This document shows, one piece after another, positions 53,759-63,021 of a stretch of DNA of 64,000 nucleotides. Position numbers and translations under genes: made by a program. Origin of the DNA: Pseudomonas sp. Irchel s3h14 (lineage in GTDB: Bacteria > Pseudomonadota > Gammaproteobacteria > Pseudomonadales > Pseudomonadaceae); contig NZ_FYDJ01000004.1 of NCBI RefSeq assembly GCF_900187425.1, forward strand, positions 310,001 to 374,000. Reading direction: 5' to 3'. The notes under the pieces were generated by a model that did not search any database, was not told the DNA's origin, and saw only the letters and a program-made list of their open reading frames with translations. Each line of letters begins with the position of its first letter. Position 1 is the first letter of the stretch.

Positions 53759-55939
53759 ATGCTTCGCCAGTTCCATTCCCTACCTGGCCTGATCGCCGCC
53801 CTGTTGGTCATGCTGTTGGCCATCAGCGGCGCGGTGCTGTCTGTCGACCCGGCCCTGGAACGCCTGCACAGCACGTCCACTCCTGCCGGACAACTCAACG
53901 TCGGCCAACTGGCCGGGCGCGTTGCCAGCCACTTCCCGGGCGTGGAGCAGATCCAGCGCACAGCGTCCGGCACGGTGATCGTCTACTACAACCAGAACGG
54001 TCAGGCCGGGGTGGAAAAGGTCGACCCACTGACCGGCCAAGGCCTCGCACCGTACGAGCCATCCGCGTTCTCACGTTGGGTGAAAGACCTGCACCGCTCG
54101 CTGTTCCTTGGCACGCCGGGCCATGGGGTGTCGGGGGTCGGCGCGCTGTTCATGCTGATGCTGTCGGTGTCCGGTGCGCTATTGCTGGCACGGCGCCTGG
54201 GTGGCTGGCGCAACCTGCTGCGGCCACTGAGGGGCACCTTCAGCCAGCGCTGGCATGCTGAAGTCGGGCGACTGGCCTTGCTCGGGCTGCTGCTGTCGGC
54301 ATTTAGCGGGCTCTACATGTCCGCCACCACCTTTGGTTTTATCGCCGACGGCAGTGAGAGTGAGCCCGCCCTCCCCGCCCACGTCAGCGCCGGCCCGGCC
54401 TTGCCGGTGGCGAACCTGCAAGCCTTGCAGGCCACCGACCTGAATGACCTGCGCGAGCTGGTCTACCCCAGTCCCGGTAACCCGAAGGACGTGTTTTCCC
54501 TGCGCACGGTCCAAGGCGACGGCTACGTGGATCAGGCCAGCGGCGCCTTGTTGTCCTATCAAGCCCACGACTCGATGCACACCCTCTACGAATGGATCTA
54601 TCAGCTGCACACCGGCGAAGGCCTCTGGTGGCTGGGCCTGCCGCTTGGGCTCTGCGCCCTTTGCGTGCCGTTGATGAGCGTGACCGGCATCCTGTTGTGG
54701 TGGCGCCGCCGCAAGGCGGGCCCGAACATCCGCCACAACAGCCCTGCCCACTCCGCCGACAGCGTGATTCTGGTGGGCAGTGAAAACAACAGCACCTGGG
54801 GTTTTGCCAAAACCTTGCACGACGCCTTGCACCAGAGTGGCCATCAGGTGCACAGCGCGGCGATGAATGAATGGGTGGGCGATTACCACAATGTCCAACG
54901 GGTGTTCATCCTCACCGCGACCCATGGTGACGGCGATGCGCCGGCGTCGGCTTCGCAGTTCCTGGCGCGGCTGGCCAAAACCGGCCTCAAGCCCGGCCTG
55001 CCCTTTGCGGTGCTGGGCCTGGGGGACCGCCAGTTTGCGCAGTTCTGTCAGTACGCCCATCAGGTGCAGGATGCGATGTTGCAGGCCGGTGGCTCGCCGT
55101 TACTGGGGCTGGAAACCGTCAACCGCCAGTCCTCTCAGGAATTTGCGCGCTGGGGCCACGCGTTGGGCGAAGTATTGGGGCAGGATCTGGTGCTGGTTCA
55201 CACCCCGCAGCAGCCGCGTACGCATCAATTGTTGCTGACAGAGCGCATTGCCTATGGCGAACAGGTGAATGCGCCGACCCACGTACTGCGCTTCAAGGCA
55301 CCCGGCGAGCTGCCGGGCTTTCTGGCCGGTGACCTGATCGGGATTCTGCCCCCGGGCAGCCCGATCCCGCGTTTCTACTCGCTGGCCAGCGGTTCGCAGG
55401 ACGGCGTGCTGGAGATCTGTGTGCGTAAACACAACGGCGGCATGTGCTCGGAATTCCTTCATGGCCTGAACATCGGCGCGCAGATCGACGCTTTTATCCA
55501 ACCCAATCCGCAATTTCGTCCGGCATCGGGCACGCACCCGGTGATCCTGATCGGCGCCGGTACCGGCATCGGTCCTCTGGCCGGTTTTATCCGCAACAAC
55601 AAGGCCCGACACCCGATGCACTTGTATTGGGGCGGGCGTAACCCGGCCTCGGATTTTCTCTATGAACCGGAGCTCAACCAATACTTGTCGGACCGACGCC
55701 TCACGGCATTGCGCGCCGCCTTCTCTCAGGTTCAGGACCGCAGCTACGTGCAAGACCGGCTGATCGGCGATGCCCTGGCCTTGCGCCGACTGATTGAAAA
55801 AGGTGCCCAGGTGCTGGTGTGTGGCAGTCGCGAAATGGCCAAAGGCGTGATGCAGGCCCTCGATGAAGTGTTGGCGCCTCTCAACTTGAGTGTGCTGACC
55901 CTCAAGGCACAAGGACGCTACCGTGAAGACGTTTACTGA
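53759..55939 (+). CDS. PepSY-membrane / flavodoxin / FAD-NADPH reductase fusion
   Basis: Protein of 726 residues. The first 330 residues hold four PepSY-type membrane helices with periplasmic PepSY loops. A flavodoxin domain (about 338-475, ILVGSENNSTWGFAKTLHDAL, TATHGDGDAPAS) and a ferredoxin-reductase module (FYSLASG for FAD, ILIGAGTGIGPLAGF for NADPH) follow on the cytoplasmic side. It should move electrons from cytoplasmic NAD(P)H across the inner membrane to the adjacent DUF2271 flavoprotein or to metals. It overlaps the apbE gene by 17 bp. Confidence 0.85.
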   Translation: MLRQFHSLPGLIAALLVMLLAISGAVLSVDPALERLHSTSTPAGQLNVGQLAGRVASHFPGVEQIQRTASGTVIVYYNQNGQAGVEKVDPLTGQGLAPYEPSAFSRWVKDLHRSLFLGTPGHGVSGVGALFMLMLSVSGALLLARRLGGWRNLLRPLRGTFSQRWHAEVGRLALLGLLLSAFSGLYMSATTFGFIADGSESEPALPAHVSAGPALPVANLQALQATDLNDLRELVYPSPGNPKDVFSLRTVQGDGYVDQASGALLSYQAHDSMHTLYEWIYQLHTGEGLWWLGLPLGLCALCVPLMSVTGILLWWRRRKAGPNIRHNSPAHSADSVILVGSENNSTWGFAKTLHDALHQSGHQVHSAAMNEWVGDYHNVQRVFILTATHGDGDAPASASQFLARLAKTGLKPGLPFAVLGLGDRQFAQFCQYAHQVQDAMLQAGGSPLLGLETVNRQSSQEFARWGHALGEVLGQDLVLVHTPQQPRTHQLLLTERIAYGEQVNAPTHVLRFKAPGELPGFLAGDLIGILPPGSPIPRFYSLASGSQDGVLEICVRKHNGGMCSEFLHGLNIGAQIDAFIQPNPQFRPASGTHPVILIGAGTGIGPLAGFIRNNKARHPMHLYWGGRNPASDFLYEPELNQYLSDRRLTALRAAFSQVQDRSYVQDRLIGDALALRRLIEKGAQVLVCGSREMAKGVMQALDEVLAPLNLSVLTLKAQGRYREDVY

Positions 55940-56894
55940 GTTGCAGCGCTATAGCCTGAACGGCGACACCATGGGCACCCGCTACACCGCCCTGTTCTAT
56001 GCCGGGGCCGGGATCGATACCGACGACGTTGGCCAGCGCCTGGCGCGCGTCGTGGCCCGGGTGGACCAGCAAATGTCCACCTGGAAACCCGACTCGGACC
56101 TCAACCGCCTCAACGCCGCCACCGAGCAGGAATGGGTGTCTGTGCCCAAGGAACTGGCGACGGTGCTGTCTGCGGCACTGCGTGTCAGTCAGCAATCCGG
56201 CGGCGCCTTCGACATCGCGGTCGGTGATCTGGTTAACGCCTGGGGGTTCGGCCCCGGGGAGCAGACGGTCACAGAGCAGGCGATCGGCACGATTGCGCCG
56301 CGCCCCCGACTGTCAGCCAGCGCCGCGTTGGTGGTTGACCCGCAACGCAATCAGGTGCGCAAGCGCGTGCCGTTGAACCTTGACTTGAGTGGCATCGCCA
56401 AAGGTTTTGGTGTGGATGAACTGGCGCGTTGCCTGGAGGGTTTGGGCATCACCCGCTACCTGGTTGGCATCGATGGGGAGATGCGCGCCCGGGGCGTCAA
56501 ACCTGACGGCCAGTGCTGGGCCGTGGCCCTGGAAAAGCCCAACCGGGGCGTGCGTGAAGTCATGGGCGTGATGGAACTTAGCGATGCCGCCATTGCGACC
56601 TCCGGGGACTATCGACATTGGGTCGACGTGGCCGGTCGATCCTATGCTCATACCATGAACCCGGCCACCGGCGCACCGCTGTGCAGCCCGCTCGCCGCCG
56701 TTACCGTGGTGGTGGCCTCGTGCATGCTCGCCGATGCCTGGGCCACGGCGCTGATGGTCCTGGGCGAAACCGAGGGCCCACGTCTGGCTCAGGAGCGCGG
56801 AATGGACGCGTTGTTCGTGCTGCGCGAGGGTGAACAGTTCAAAGAAATATCCATTGTCGGCGGTCAGTTGCAGGCGCAGATTGAAACCCGCTGA
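55923..56894 (+). CDS. apbE: FAD:protein FMN transferase (ApbE family)
   Basis: Protein of 323 residues that attaches FMN from FAD to Ser or Thr of target proteins. Family motifs are clear: GDTMGTRYTALF at the start, STWKPDSDLNRLN, LDLSGIAKGFGVDELA and YAHTMNPATGAPL, with a later metal-site region SCMLADAWATALMVLG. No signal peptide or lipobox is visible, unlike most ApbE proteins of Gram-negative bacteria, so it may be cytoplasmic or exported in an unusual way. Target is presumably the DUF2271 protein. Confidence 0.86.
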   Translation: MKTFTELQRYSLNGDTMGTRYTALFYAGAGIDTDDVGQRLARVVARVDQQMSTWKPDSDLNRLNAATEQEWVSVPKELATVLSAALRVSQQSGGAFDIAVGDLVNAWGFGPGEQTVTEQAIGTIAPRPRLSASAALVVDPQRNQVRKRVPLNLDLSGIAKGFGVDELARCLEGLGITRYLVGIDGEMRARGVKPDGQCWAVALEKPNRGVREVMGVMELSDAAIATSGDYRHWVDVAGRSYAHTMNPATGAPLCSPLAAVTVVVASCMLADAWATALMVLGETEGPRLAQERGMDALFVLREGEQFKEISIVGGQLQAQIETR

Positions 56895-56968
56895 CGCCGT
56901 TTGCCGGACCGCTCGGAGCGCGTCCGATTTGAACCGCCTAAAGACAGTGAGTCCCGTTAAACAATGAA

Positions 56969-57302
56969 ATGATTGTCTCAACCGCCAGTCTGCTGATCGG
57001 CGTCGCGGCTGCCAATGCCAGCCACGCCACGTTGTTGGTCACCGGAATGGCCGGGCTGGTGGCGGGCGCCAGTTTCGTGGGGTGCTGCGTTGCCTTTGGC
57101 GGTGGTTTTCATCGCGCCAGCGCAGAGCGCTGTGCCATGGATTTGCGGTATGTCGCTGGTATTTCTCGGCGGCCTGGGGGGCTATTGCAGCCACGGCCGG
57201 TGGTGCCATATTCATGATCGGCGCCTGGCGCGTGACACTTTTGGGCGCACTGCCATGGGTATCACGGAGCTGGTGGGATCGCTGTTCGGAGCGGTGGTTT
57301 AA
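56969..57302 (+). pseudogene. VIT/CCC1-family transporter remnant
   Basis: The first frame starts in IVSTASLLIGVAAANASHA and LVTGMAGLVAGASF, the conserved N-terminal part of VIT/CCC1-like Fe/Mn transporters. It then joins, with a frame change, to a C-terminal part (GAALPLAVVFIAPA, LVFLGGLGG, and GITELVGSLFGAVV at the end). About 100 middle residues with the metal-binding Glu region are missing. This is an internal-deletion pseudogene needing at least two frame changes. Confidence 0.72.
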
Positions 57303-57355
57303 TACTGGCGAAGTTTTTCTGGTGGACGTTCAAGCGTTCATTCATGTTGTCGGTA

Positions 57356-57616
57356 CTCAATGCAGGAACTTGATCCAACCCGCAATTGCAAGTGCAGCAA
57401 AACAGGTCCAGCCTGAAAACAACCAACGCCAGACGAACATCCGCGGGACAAATCCCACGCCCCTCTTACAAAGGCCACGCTCATGGCCGCAAACAATGCC
57501 ATGGCCAGAGCAAGGTCGGTTTTATCGTCGGGGTTGCCATCAAGGGGATAGAGCCTGCAGACGAACATTATCGCGGCAGCAATACACCAATCTGACAGCA
57601 CAGTCCGTCCTTGCAA
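57356..57616 (-). pseudogene. Frameshifted small membrane protein gene
   Basis: On the minus strand a frame with DGNPDDKTDLALAMALFAAM and VAFVRGAWDLSRG continues, after a shift near 57450, into MFVWRWLFSGWTCFAALAIA and ends in WIKFLH before a stop at 57356. Joined, it gives a two- or three-helix protein of about 80 residues. It lies between two other broken genes. The family is not recognised. Confidence 0.4.
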
Positions 57617-57744
57617 GTTCGGTGGCCGTTATAGCACTGGTTTCCATTTCCGGCGTTGCTGCAAACTCGGCAGCCGGGCGCTTGCGGTGGACAGTCGCCA
57701 TTGCGTTTTCCATCGGAGCATTGGCGGTAATCCGCACCCTGTAA
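57590..57744 (+). pseudogene. C-terminal fragment of a TauE/SafE-type sulfite exporter
   Basis: The frame ending at TAA 57742-57744 reads LTAQSVLASSVAVIALVSIS, then GVAANSAAGRLRWTVAIAFS and IGALAV, the helix pattern of a TauE/SafE exporter. Only about 50 residues remain, with no start. It lies just before two YeeE/YedE genes, which often accompany TauE in sulfur-handling clusters. Confidence 0.6.
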
Positions 57745-57769
57745 CTACAATTTTCGCTGGAGAAGGCTC

Positions 57770-58204
57770 ATGAATGTCGATTGGCTTAACTTCACTCCCT
57801 GGTCATCCCTGGCCGGTGGCGCATTGATTGGTCTGGCTGCCAGTCTCTTCGTCGTCGCCAACGGGCGTATCGCAGGCATCAGCGGTCTGATCGGCAGTCT
57901 TTTACAGCATCGGAGCGAGGGGGCAATTGAGAAAGCGCTGTTCCTCCTGGGCCTGCTCATCGCTCCGCTTTTATGGGGACTGTTTGCCACCCTGCCCCAC
58001 ATTGAGTTCCAGAGCGGCTGGCTCGGACTTACCGTCGCCGGCGTATTGGTGGGCATCGGCACCCGCTACGGCTCGGGCTGCACGAGTGGACATGGGGTAT
58101 GCGGCCTATCACGCCTTTCGCGGCGCTCTATGGTCGCCACGGTGTGTTTCATGTTCAGTGGTTTCGCTACGGCGTTTGTCTTGCGTCATTTGCTGGGAGG
58201 TTGA
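57770..58204 (+). CDS. YeeE/YedE-family membrane protein
   Basis: Protein of 144 residues with four hydrophobic helices and the conserved YeeE/YedE pieces SLAGGALIGLAASLFVVANGRIAGISGLIG (in part), then GIGTRYGSGCTSGHGVCGLSRLS with its paired Cys. Family members import thiosulfate or other sulfur species. It is translationally close to the next gene (3 bp), which encodes the second half-size partner. Confidence 0.85.
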   Translation: MNVDWLNFTPWSSLAGGALIGLAASLFVVANGRIAGISGLIGSLLQHRSEGAIEKALFLLGLLIAPLLWGLFATLPHIEFQSGWLGLTVAGVLVGIGTRYGSGCTSGHGVCGLSRLSRRSMVATVCFMFSGFATAFVLRHLLGG

Positions 58205-58206
58205 AC

Positions 58207-58626
58207 ATGATCAAACTGAGTGCATTCATTGCCGGCCTGCTGTTCGGCTTGGGTCTACTTCTGGCGGGCATGGCCAACCCGGGAAAAGTACTGGCTTTCC
58301 TGGATTTAGCCGGTGCCTGGGACCCTTCCCTGGCGTTGGTCATGGTTGGGGCAATTGGCGTAGCCATCGGCCCGCTCACCTGGGCACGCCAGCAATCGAG
58401 CTCGCTACTCGGAAAACCCATGCAGATACCGATCAAACGTGAGTTGGACCCGCGCCTGATTGGCGGCAGTCTGTTATTTGGCATTGGCTGGGGAATAGCA
58501 GGCATCTGTCCTGGTCCCGCAGTGGCCATCCTGTTAACTGGACACTGGCAAGCCTTCGTATTCATGTTAGCCATGCTGGCTGGCATGTTGTTGTTCACTG
58601 CGCTGGAGACCCGGCGCAGCCATTGA
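58207..58626 (+). CDS. DUF6691/YeeE-family membrane protein
   Basis: Protein of 139 residues with four helices, start MIKLSAFIAGLLFG with a stop-start gap of 2 bp. Conserved pieces are LAGMANPGKVLAFLDLAG and GIGWGIAGICPGPAVA with the family Cys. With the preceding gene it makes the two-subunit equivalent of a full-length YeeE channel. The frame opens earlier at 58099, inside the previous gene. Confidence 0.85.
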   Translation: MIKLSAFIAGLLFGLGLLLAGMANPGKVLAFLDLAGAWDPSLALVMVGAIGVAIGPLTWARQQSSSLLGKPMQIPIKRELDPRLIGGSLLFGIGWGIAGICPGPAVAILLTGHWQAFVFMLAMLAGMLLFTALETRRSH

Positions 58627-58857
58627 TAGGGAGATCGCCATGAACGTAGTCTTTTAGGTAGAGCGGCGCTGGTCCAATAATGTTCACCCTCTCAGTGCCT
58701 AGTGAGTGGTCGGGAACAGCGCATCGAACTTCATGCTTATGATCTAACGCATCCAAACGTCAAGCGCTGCGCGGATAGCAGCATACCGTTTATATGAGCC
58801 AGATCAGATTGTTTAAAAACCGAGGACTCCCGTCCAACATTGATCCAGGGTTTTCCC

Positions 58858-59937
58858 ATGACTCATTCGCTTGCCAGCCCGTTAGACGTCGTCATTATCG
58901 GTGGGGGCCAATCAGCCTTGTCGGTAGCGTACTTCCTGCGCCGCACTCAACTTACATTCGTTATCCTAGACGCCGAGGAAGAACCAGGTGGCGCTTGGCG
59001 CCACGGCTGGAATTCACTGCGTCTATTCTCCCCGACTACCTGGAGTTCGATCCCCGGCTGGATGATGCCGACTATGGGAGAAGGCTACCCCACACGAAAT
59101 CATGTGATTGACTACCTCAACCAGTATGAACAGCGCTACCAGTTTCCAGTTGAACGCCCGGTGCGGGTCACTTCTGTGGAGCGTACGGAATCAAGCTTAC
59201 GAGTACGTTCCGGCGACAAGCATTGGGATGCCAAGGTTGTTGTCAGCGCTACAGGCACCTGGAGCAACCCCTACATCCCTCGCTACCCGGATGCTGAGTT
59301 ATTCGTCGGTCGGCAGTTGCACTCCGCGCACTATGCCGAAGCCCAACCGTTCGAGGGCAAGAAAGTATTAGTGGTAGGTGGCGGTAATTCAGGAGCACAG
59401 ATTTTGGCCGAGGTATCCAAGGTCGCCAAGACTATCTGGGTGACCCCCGTCGAACCGTTGTTCTTACCGGACGATGTGGATGGGCGAGTACTGTTCGAGC
59501 GCGCAACCGAGCGCTGGAAAGCCCAACAGAGCGGGCGTGTCATTGAGCAGCCTGTTGGTGGCTTGGGTGACATAGTCATGGTGCCGCCAGTTGTCGAAGC
59601 CCGTGCGCGCAATGTTCTCAAGTCTGTACGCCCTTTTGAACGTTTCACTCGCAACGGCGTGATGTGGGTCAATGGCTCAGAATCTGCAGTGGACGTGGTG
59701 ATTTGGTGCACCGGATTCAGACCAGCCCTACAGCATCTGGATACGCTAGGGGTGATCAACACCGAAGGCCGCGTTGAGGTCGAAGGTACCCACTCGACTC
59801 AAGAACCAAGGCTATGGCTGGTCGGCTATGGCGAGTGGACAGGTTCAGCTTCTGCCACCTTGATCGGCGTAACACGCACAGCACGCAGCACAGTCAGCGA
59901 GATCGTAGCCTTACTCACTGAGCAGCCCATTGCCTAG
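58858..59937 (+). CDS. arsO: Flavin-dependent monooxygenase (ArsO-like)
   Basis: FAD/NADP-binding monooxygenase of 359 residues. FAD motif [17 protein letters not shown] is near the N-terminus, NADPH motif [18 protein letters not shown] near 178-195, and the family CTGFRP and VGYGEWTG motifs near the end. The closest remembered family is ArsO of arsenic-resistance operons. No arsR, arsB or arsC is next to it, so the arsenic role is uncertain. The ATG at 58858 is preferred to a TTG 6 codons upstream. Confidence 0.78.
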   Translation: MTHSLASPLDVVIIGGGQSALSVAYFLRRTQLTFVILDAEEEPGGAWRHGWNSLRLFSPTTWSSIPGWMMPTMGEGYPTRNHVIDYLNQYEQRYQFPVERPVRVTSVERTESSLRVRSGDKHWDAKVVVSATGTWSNPYIPRYPDAELFVGRQLHSAHYAEAQPFEGKKVLVVGGGNSGAQILAEVSKVAKTIWVTPVEPLFLPDDVDGRVLFERATERWKAQQSGRVIEQPVGGLGDIVMVPPVVEARARNVLKSVRPFERFTRNGVMWVNGSESAVDVVIWCTGFRPALQHLDTLGVINTEGRVEVEGTHSTQEPRLWLVGYGEWTGSASATLIGVTRTARSTVSEIVALLTEQPIA

Positions 59938-60152
59938 TGCGTCTGCACCTTAGGAGTAGTGGGCATGGACGAATTGATTGTGCGTTGGCTTGAGCGAATA
60001 TGTCGTTTGTGTCTCCTAACTCCACCTGTTTTGGGCCTCCCTATAGCACGACGCTGACGTGAAGAGCCGAGGTCGAGTTCAAAAATGAAACTGCCTCCGG
60101 ATAGTCAGTAATCCGCTTTTGCTGTATCAAAAGCCGCTTTTAACACTGGCCG

Positions 60153-62993
60153 TTAGAAGATCCTCCGCTTCTGGTGCAGGACGGCTTTTCCCTGATGCAA
60201 ACGCATACCCAGCTTGCGCAACTCGCTAAACCAGAAGACTGCGCTAGCCATTGCCAAACACAGTCCCCACTGGCCCAGCGTCAATGCACTTGTGTCGAAA
60301 GCCTTGTTGAGTGGTGGCCAGTGCACCACTGCAATCTGCAAGACCAATGCCAGCGCGATTGCGCCCCACAGCCATCGGTTAGCGAACAACCCGATGAACG
60401 CACTGGCCAACTCCGAGCGGGCACTCAGCGCATTGAATAGTTGCGCCAATACAAGGACCGTAAAACCGGCAGTGCGTGCCTGAACCAACGACTCATTACC
60501 CGCTATCAACCCTCCCGGCAGCATCCAGTCGACCGTCAATAAACTCACCAATGCCATAACTAAACCGATCTGGAGTACGCCGACCCACATGCTTGAATCG
60601 ATGATTCGATCCGATGGCTTGCGCGGGCTGCGTGTCATCACATCCTCGCTGTGTGGGTCAATGCCCATGGCGATGGCAGGTGCGGCATCCGTGATCAGGT
60701 TAATCCATAGAATCTGGGTGGCCAGCAGCGGCAGGATGATCCCGCCCTCCTCATCCACCAGGCCGACGACGCCGGCCCCGACGACGGCAAGGAAGACCAT
60801 CAGTACTTCACCCATGTTGGAAGACAGCAAGTAACGAAGGAACTTGCGAATATTGTCCAGAATCCCGCGCCCTTCGCGAACGGCCAACACAATGGTCGCG
60901 AAGTTATCGTCAGCCAGAATCATTTTACCCGCCTGCTTGGTCACCTCCGTTCCGGTGATGCCCATGGCAATGCCGATATCGGCTGACTTAAGTGCGGGTG
61001 CGTCATTTACACCATCCCCGGTCATCGCCACCACATGTCCCTGCACCTGAAGCGCATCGACAATCCTCAGCTTATGCGAGGGTGCCACACGTGCATAAAC
61101 AGAGGTCGATTTGACGGCCTCGGCCAAACCCGCGTCGTCCAGCTTATCCAGATCGGCACCGGTCAATGTCCCGCCACCAGCCTGGATGATGCCCAGGTCC
61201 TCGGCGATGCGGGCCGCCGTTCGCGGATGGTCGCCCGTGATCATAATGATGCGGATGCCTGCTCGATGGGCCTCGGCAATGGCCGGTGCGACTTCTTTGC
61301 GCGGTGGGTCGATGATGCCGACCGTACCGATAAAAATAAGCCCTGCCTCAAGGGCTTCACCGGCCGCAACATCTTCACCGACCGCCAAAGGACGGTACGC
61401 CACGGAAAGTGTGCGCAACGCGGCACCCGACAACTCATTCACATCGGCCACGGCTTTTGCACGAAGGTCGTCGGTCAGTGGCATGACATCCATGCCGACC
61501 TGAACCTGTGTGCAATGTTGAAGGAGTACATCCGGCGCACCCTTGCTGATCAGGAGTCGCTCATCGCTGTGCTCGTGATCGATGACCAGTGCCGACATCA
61601 TTTTTCGATCGGAGGTAAACGGTATTTCCGCCACGCGTTCGAAGCGTTCGATGTTGCGTGCAGGTGCATCAAGTTTGCGCTCTGCCACCAGAAAGGCACC
61701 CTCGGTCGGATCTCCCCGAATCACCCAGATGCCATCTTCCTGCTGCGCAAGCGCGGCATTACCGGCCAGGCTTCCGCCACGCAACAACAGGACATTTTCG
61801 CTGTGCGCCGGGCCGCCGGCCATGGGCTGATCCTGGTGATGAATCTGGCCCTGCGGGGCGTAACCGACACCGCTGACCACGGCTTTGCCGGATGCCGTCA
61901 TGGTTTGCTGGATGGTCATTTCGGATCGAGTCAGCGTACCAGTCTTGTCGGTGCAGATGACTGATGCAGACCCCAGAGTCTCCACTGAAGACAGTCGTTT
62001 GATGATGGCTTTGCTGCGGGCCATCCGCAGCATGCCGAATGCGAGCACCAGTGATAGAACGGCAGGTAGTCCCTCTGGCACCGCAGCCACCGCCAGGGAC
62101 ACACCTAGCAGGAGAACCCGCAGCACATCGTCGACAGTGTGAATTTCAGAGAGCATCAGTACTGCCACAACGACAACCGTAGCGATCACCAGAACAGCAA
62201 TACCGAGCATCCGCCCTATTGCGCGCACTTCCTTTTGCAGAGGCGTCACCTCTTCGGACGTGACATCCAGCAGATGAGCTATCGCCCCTACTTCAGTCGC
62301 CATACCGACTGCCGTGACAACGCCGACCCCCGAACCCTGGGCGATGGCGGTGCCTTTGAACACCATATTGGAGCGCTCTGCCAAAGGCACTTCGGTGCGC
62401 AAACGCGCTGCATTTTTCGAGACCGGTTCACTCTCTCCAGTCAGCGATGCTTCCAGTACCCGTAAGGCATTGGCCTGAATGAGTCGAGCATCGGCGCCCA
62501 CAGAATCGCCCTCGGATAACACCAGCAGATCACCGATCACCAGGTGGTGACTGGGGATGCGCGACAACACTCCGTCGCGGATGATTGTGGAGGTGGATTG
62601 AGTCAGTTTGGCCAATGCCGCAACCGCTCGTTGCGATCGGGTTTCCTGGAAAAACCCCAAAAGCGCATTAGCCAGTACAATCAGCATGATGACCACGGCA
62701 TCAACGGGCCATTCTCGACCCTCTACAAGGAACCAGCTTCCCAAGGTAATGGCCACTGCGACAAGCAACAGATAAACCAGCGGATCTCTAAATTGCGCCA
62801 GCAAGTAATGCCAGGCCGGTTTGACAGGTTGAGTGCGCAACTCATTGGCCCCGTCATGGCTCAGATGCATTTTCGCCTGTGCACTGGACAAGCCTGCGCG
62901 GGAGTCAGAATCCAGCTCACGGACGATCGTTTCTATGTCTTCGAGGTATGGAGAAGCGATACAACGCTTGCCACGCTCATCGGTCTTACTCAT
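60153..62993 (-). CDS. P2A-type cation-transporting ATPase
   Basis: P-type ATPase of 946 residues from MSKTDERG, with AGGGGA before the ATG. A cation-ATPase N-domain (ELRTQPVKPAWHYLLAQF), the TGES-type actuator motif LTGESEPV, the PEGLP membrane motif (about 325), phosphorylated Asp349 in DKTGT, GDGVNDAPAL and a C-terminal set of six helices are present. PEGLP is typical of Ca2+ or Mn2+ pumps and Na+/K+-related P2 enzymes. Metal not assigned further. It is upstream-linked with the metal ATPase gene that precedes it by 28 bp. Confidence 0.85.
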   Translation of the reverse strand: MSKTDERGKRCIASPYLEDIETIVRELDSDSRAGLSSAQAKMHLSHDGANELRTQPVKPAWHYLLAQFRDPLVYLLLVAVAITLGSWFLVEGREWPVDAVVIMLIVLANALLGFFQETRSQRAVAALAKLTQSTSTIIRDGVLSRIPSHHLVIGDLLVLSEGDSVGADARLIQANALRVLEASLTGESEPVSKNAARLRTEVPLAERSNMVFKGTAIAQGSGVGVVTAVGMATEVGAIAHLLDVTSEEVTPLQKEVRAIGRMLGIAVLVIATVVVVAVLMLSEIHTVDDVLRVLLLGVSLAVAAVPEGLPAVLSLVLAFGMLRMARSKAIIKRLSSVETLGSASVICTDKTGTLTRSEMTIQQTMTASGKAVVSGVGYAPQGQIHHQDQPMAGGPAHSENVLLLRGGSLAGNAALAQQEDGIWVIRGDPTEGAFLVAERKLDAPARNIERFERVAEIPFTSDRKMMSALVIDHEHSDERLLISKGAPDVLLQHCTQVQVGMDVMPLTDDLRAKAVADVNELSGAALRTLSVAYRPLAVGEDVAAGEALEAGLIFIGTVGIIDPPRKEVAPAIAEAHRAGIRIIMITGDHPRTAARIAEDLGIIQAGGGTLTGADLDKLDDAGLAEAVKSTSVYARVAPSHKLRIVDALQVQGHVVAMTGDGVNDAPALKSADIGIAMGITGTEVTKQAGKMILADDNFATIVLAVREGRGILDNIRKFLRYLLSSNMGEVLMVFLAVVGAGVVGLVDEEGGIILPLLATQILWINLITDAAPAIAMGIDPHSEDVMTRSPRKPSDRIIDSSMWVGVLQIGLVMALVSLLTVDWMLPGGLIAGNESLVQARTAGFTVLVLAQLFNALSARSELASAFIGLFANRWLWGAIALALVLQIAVVHWPPLNKAFDTSALTLGQWGLCLAMASAVFWFSELRKLGMRLHQGKAVLHQKRRIF

Positions 62994-63021
62994 TTCATCC
63001 CCTTTTGCCGGACTTAATTTT

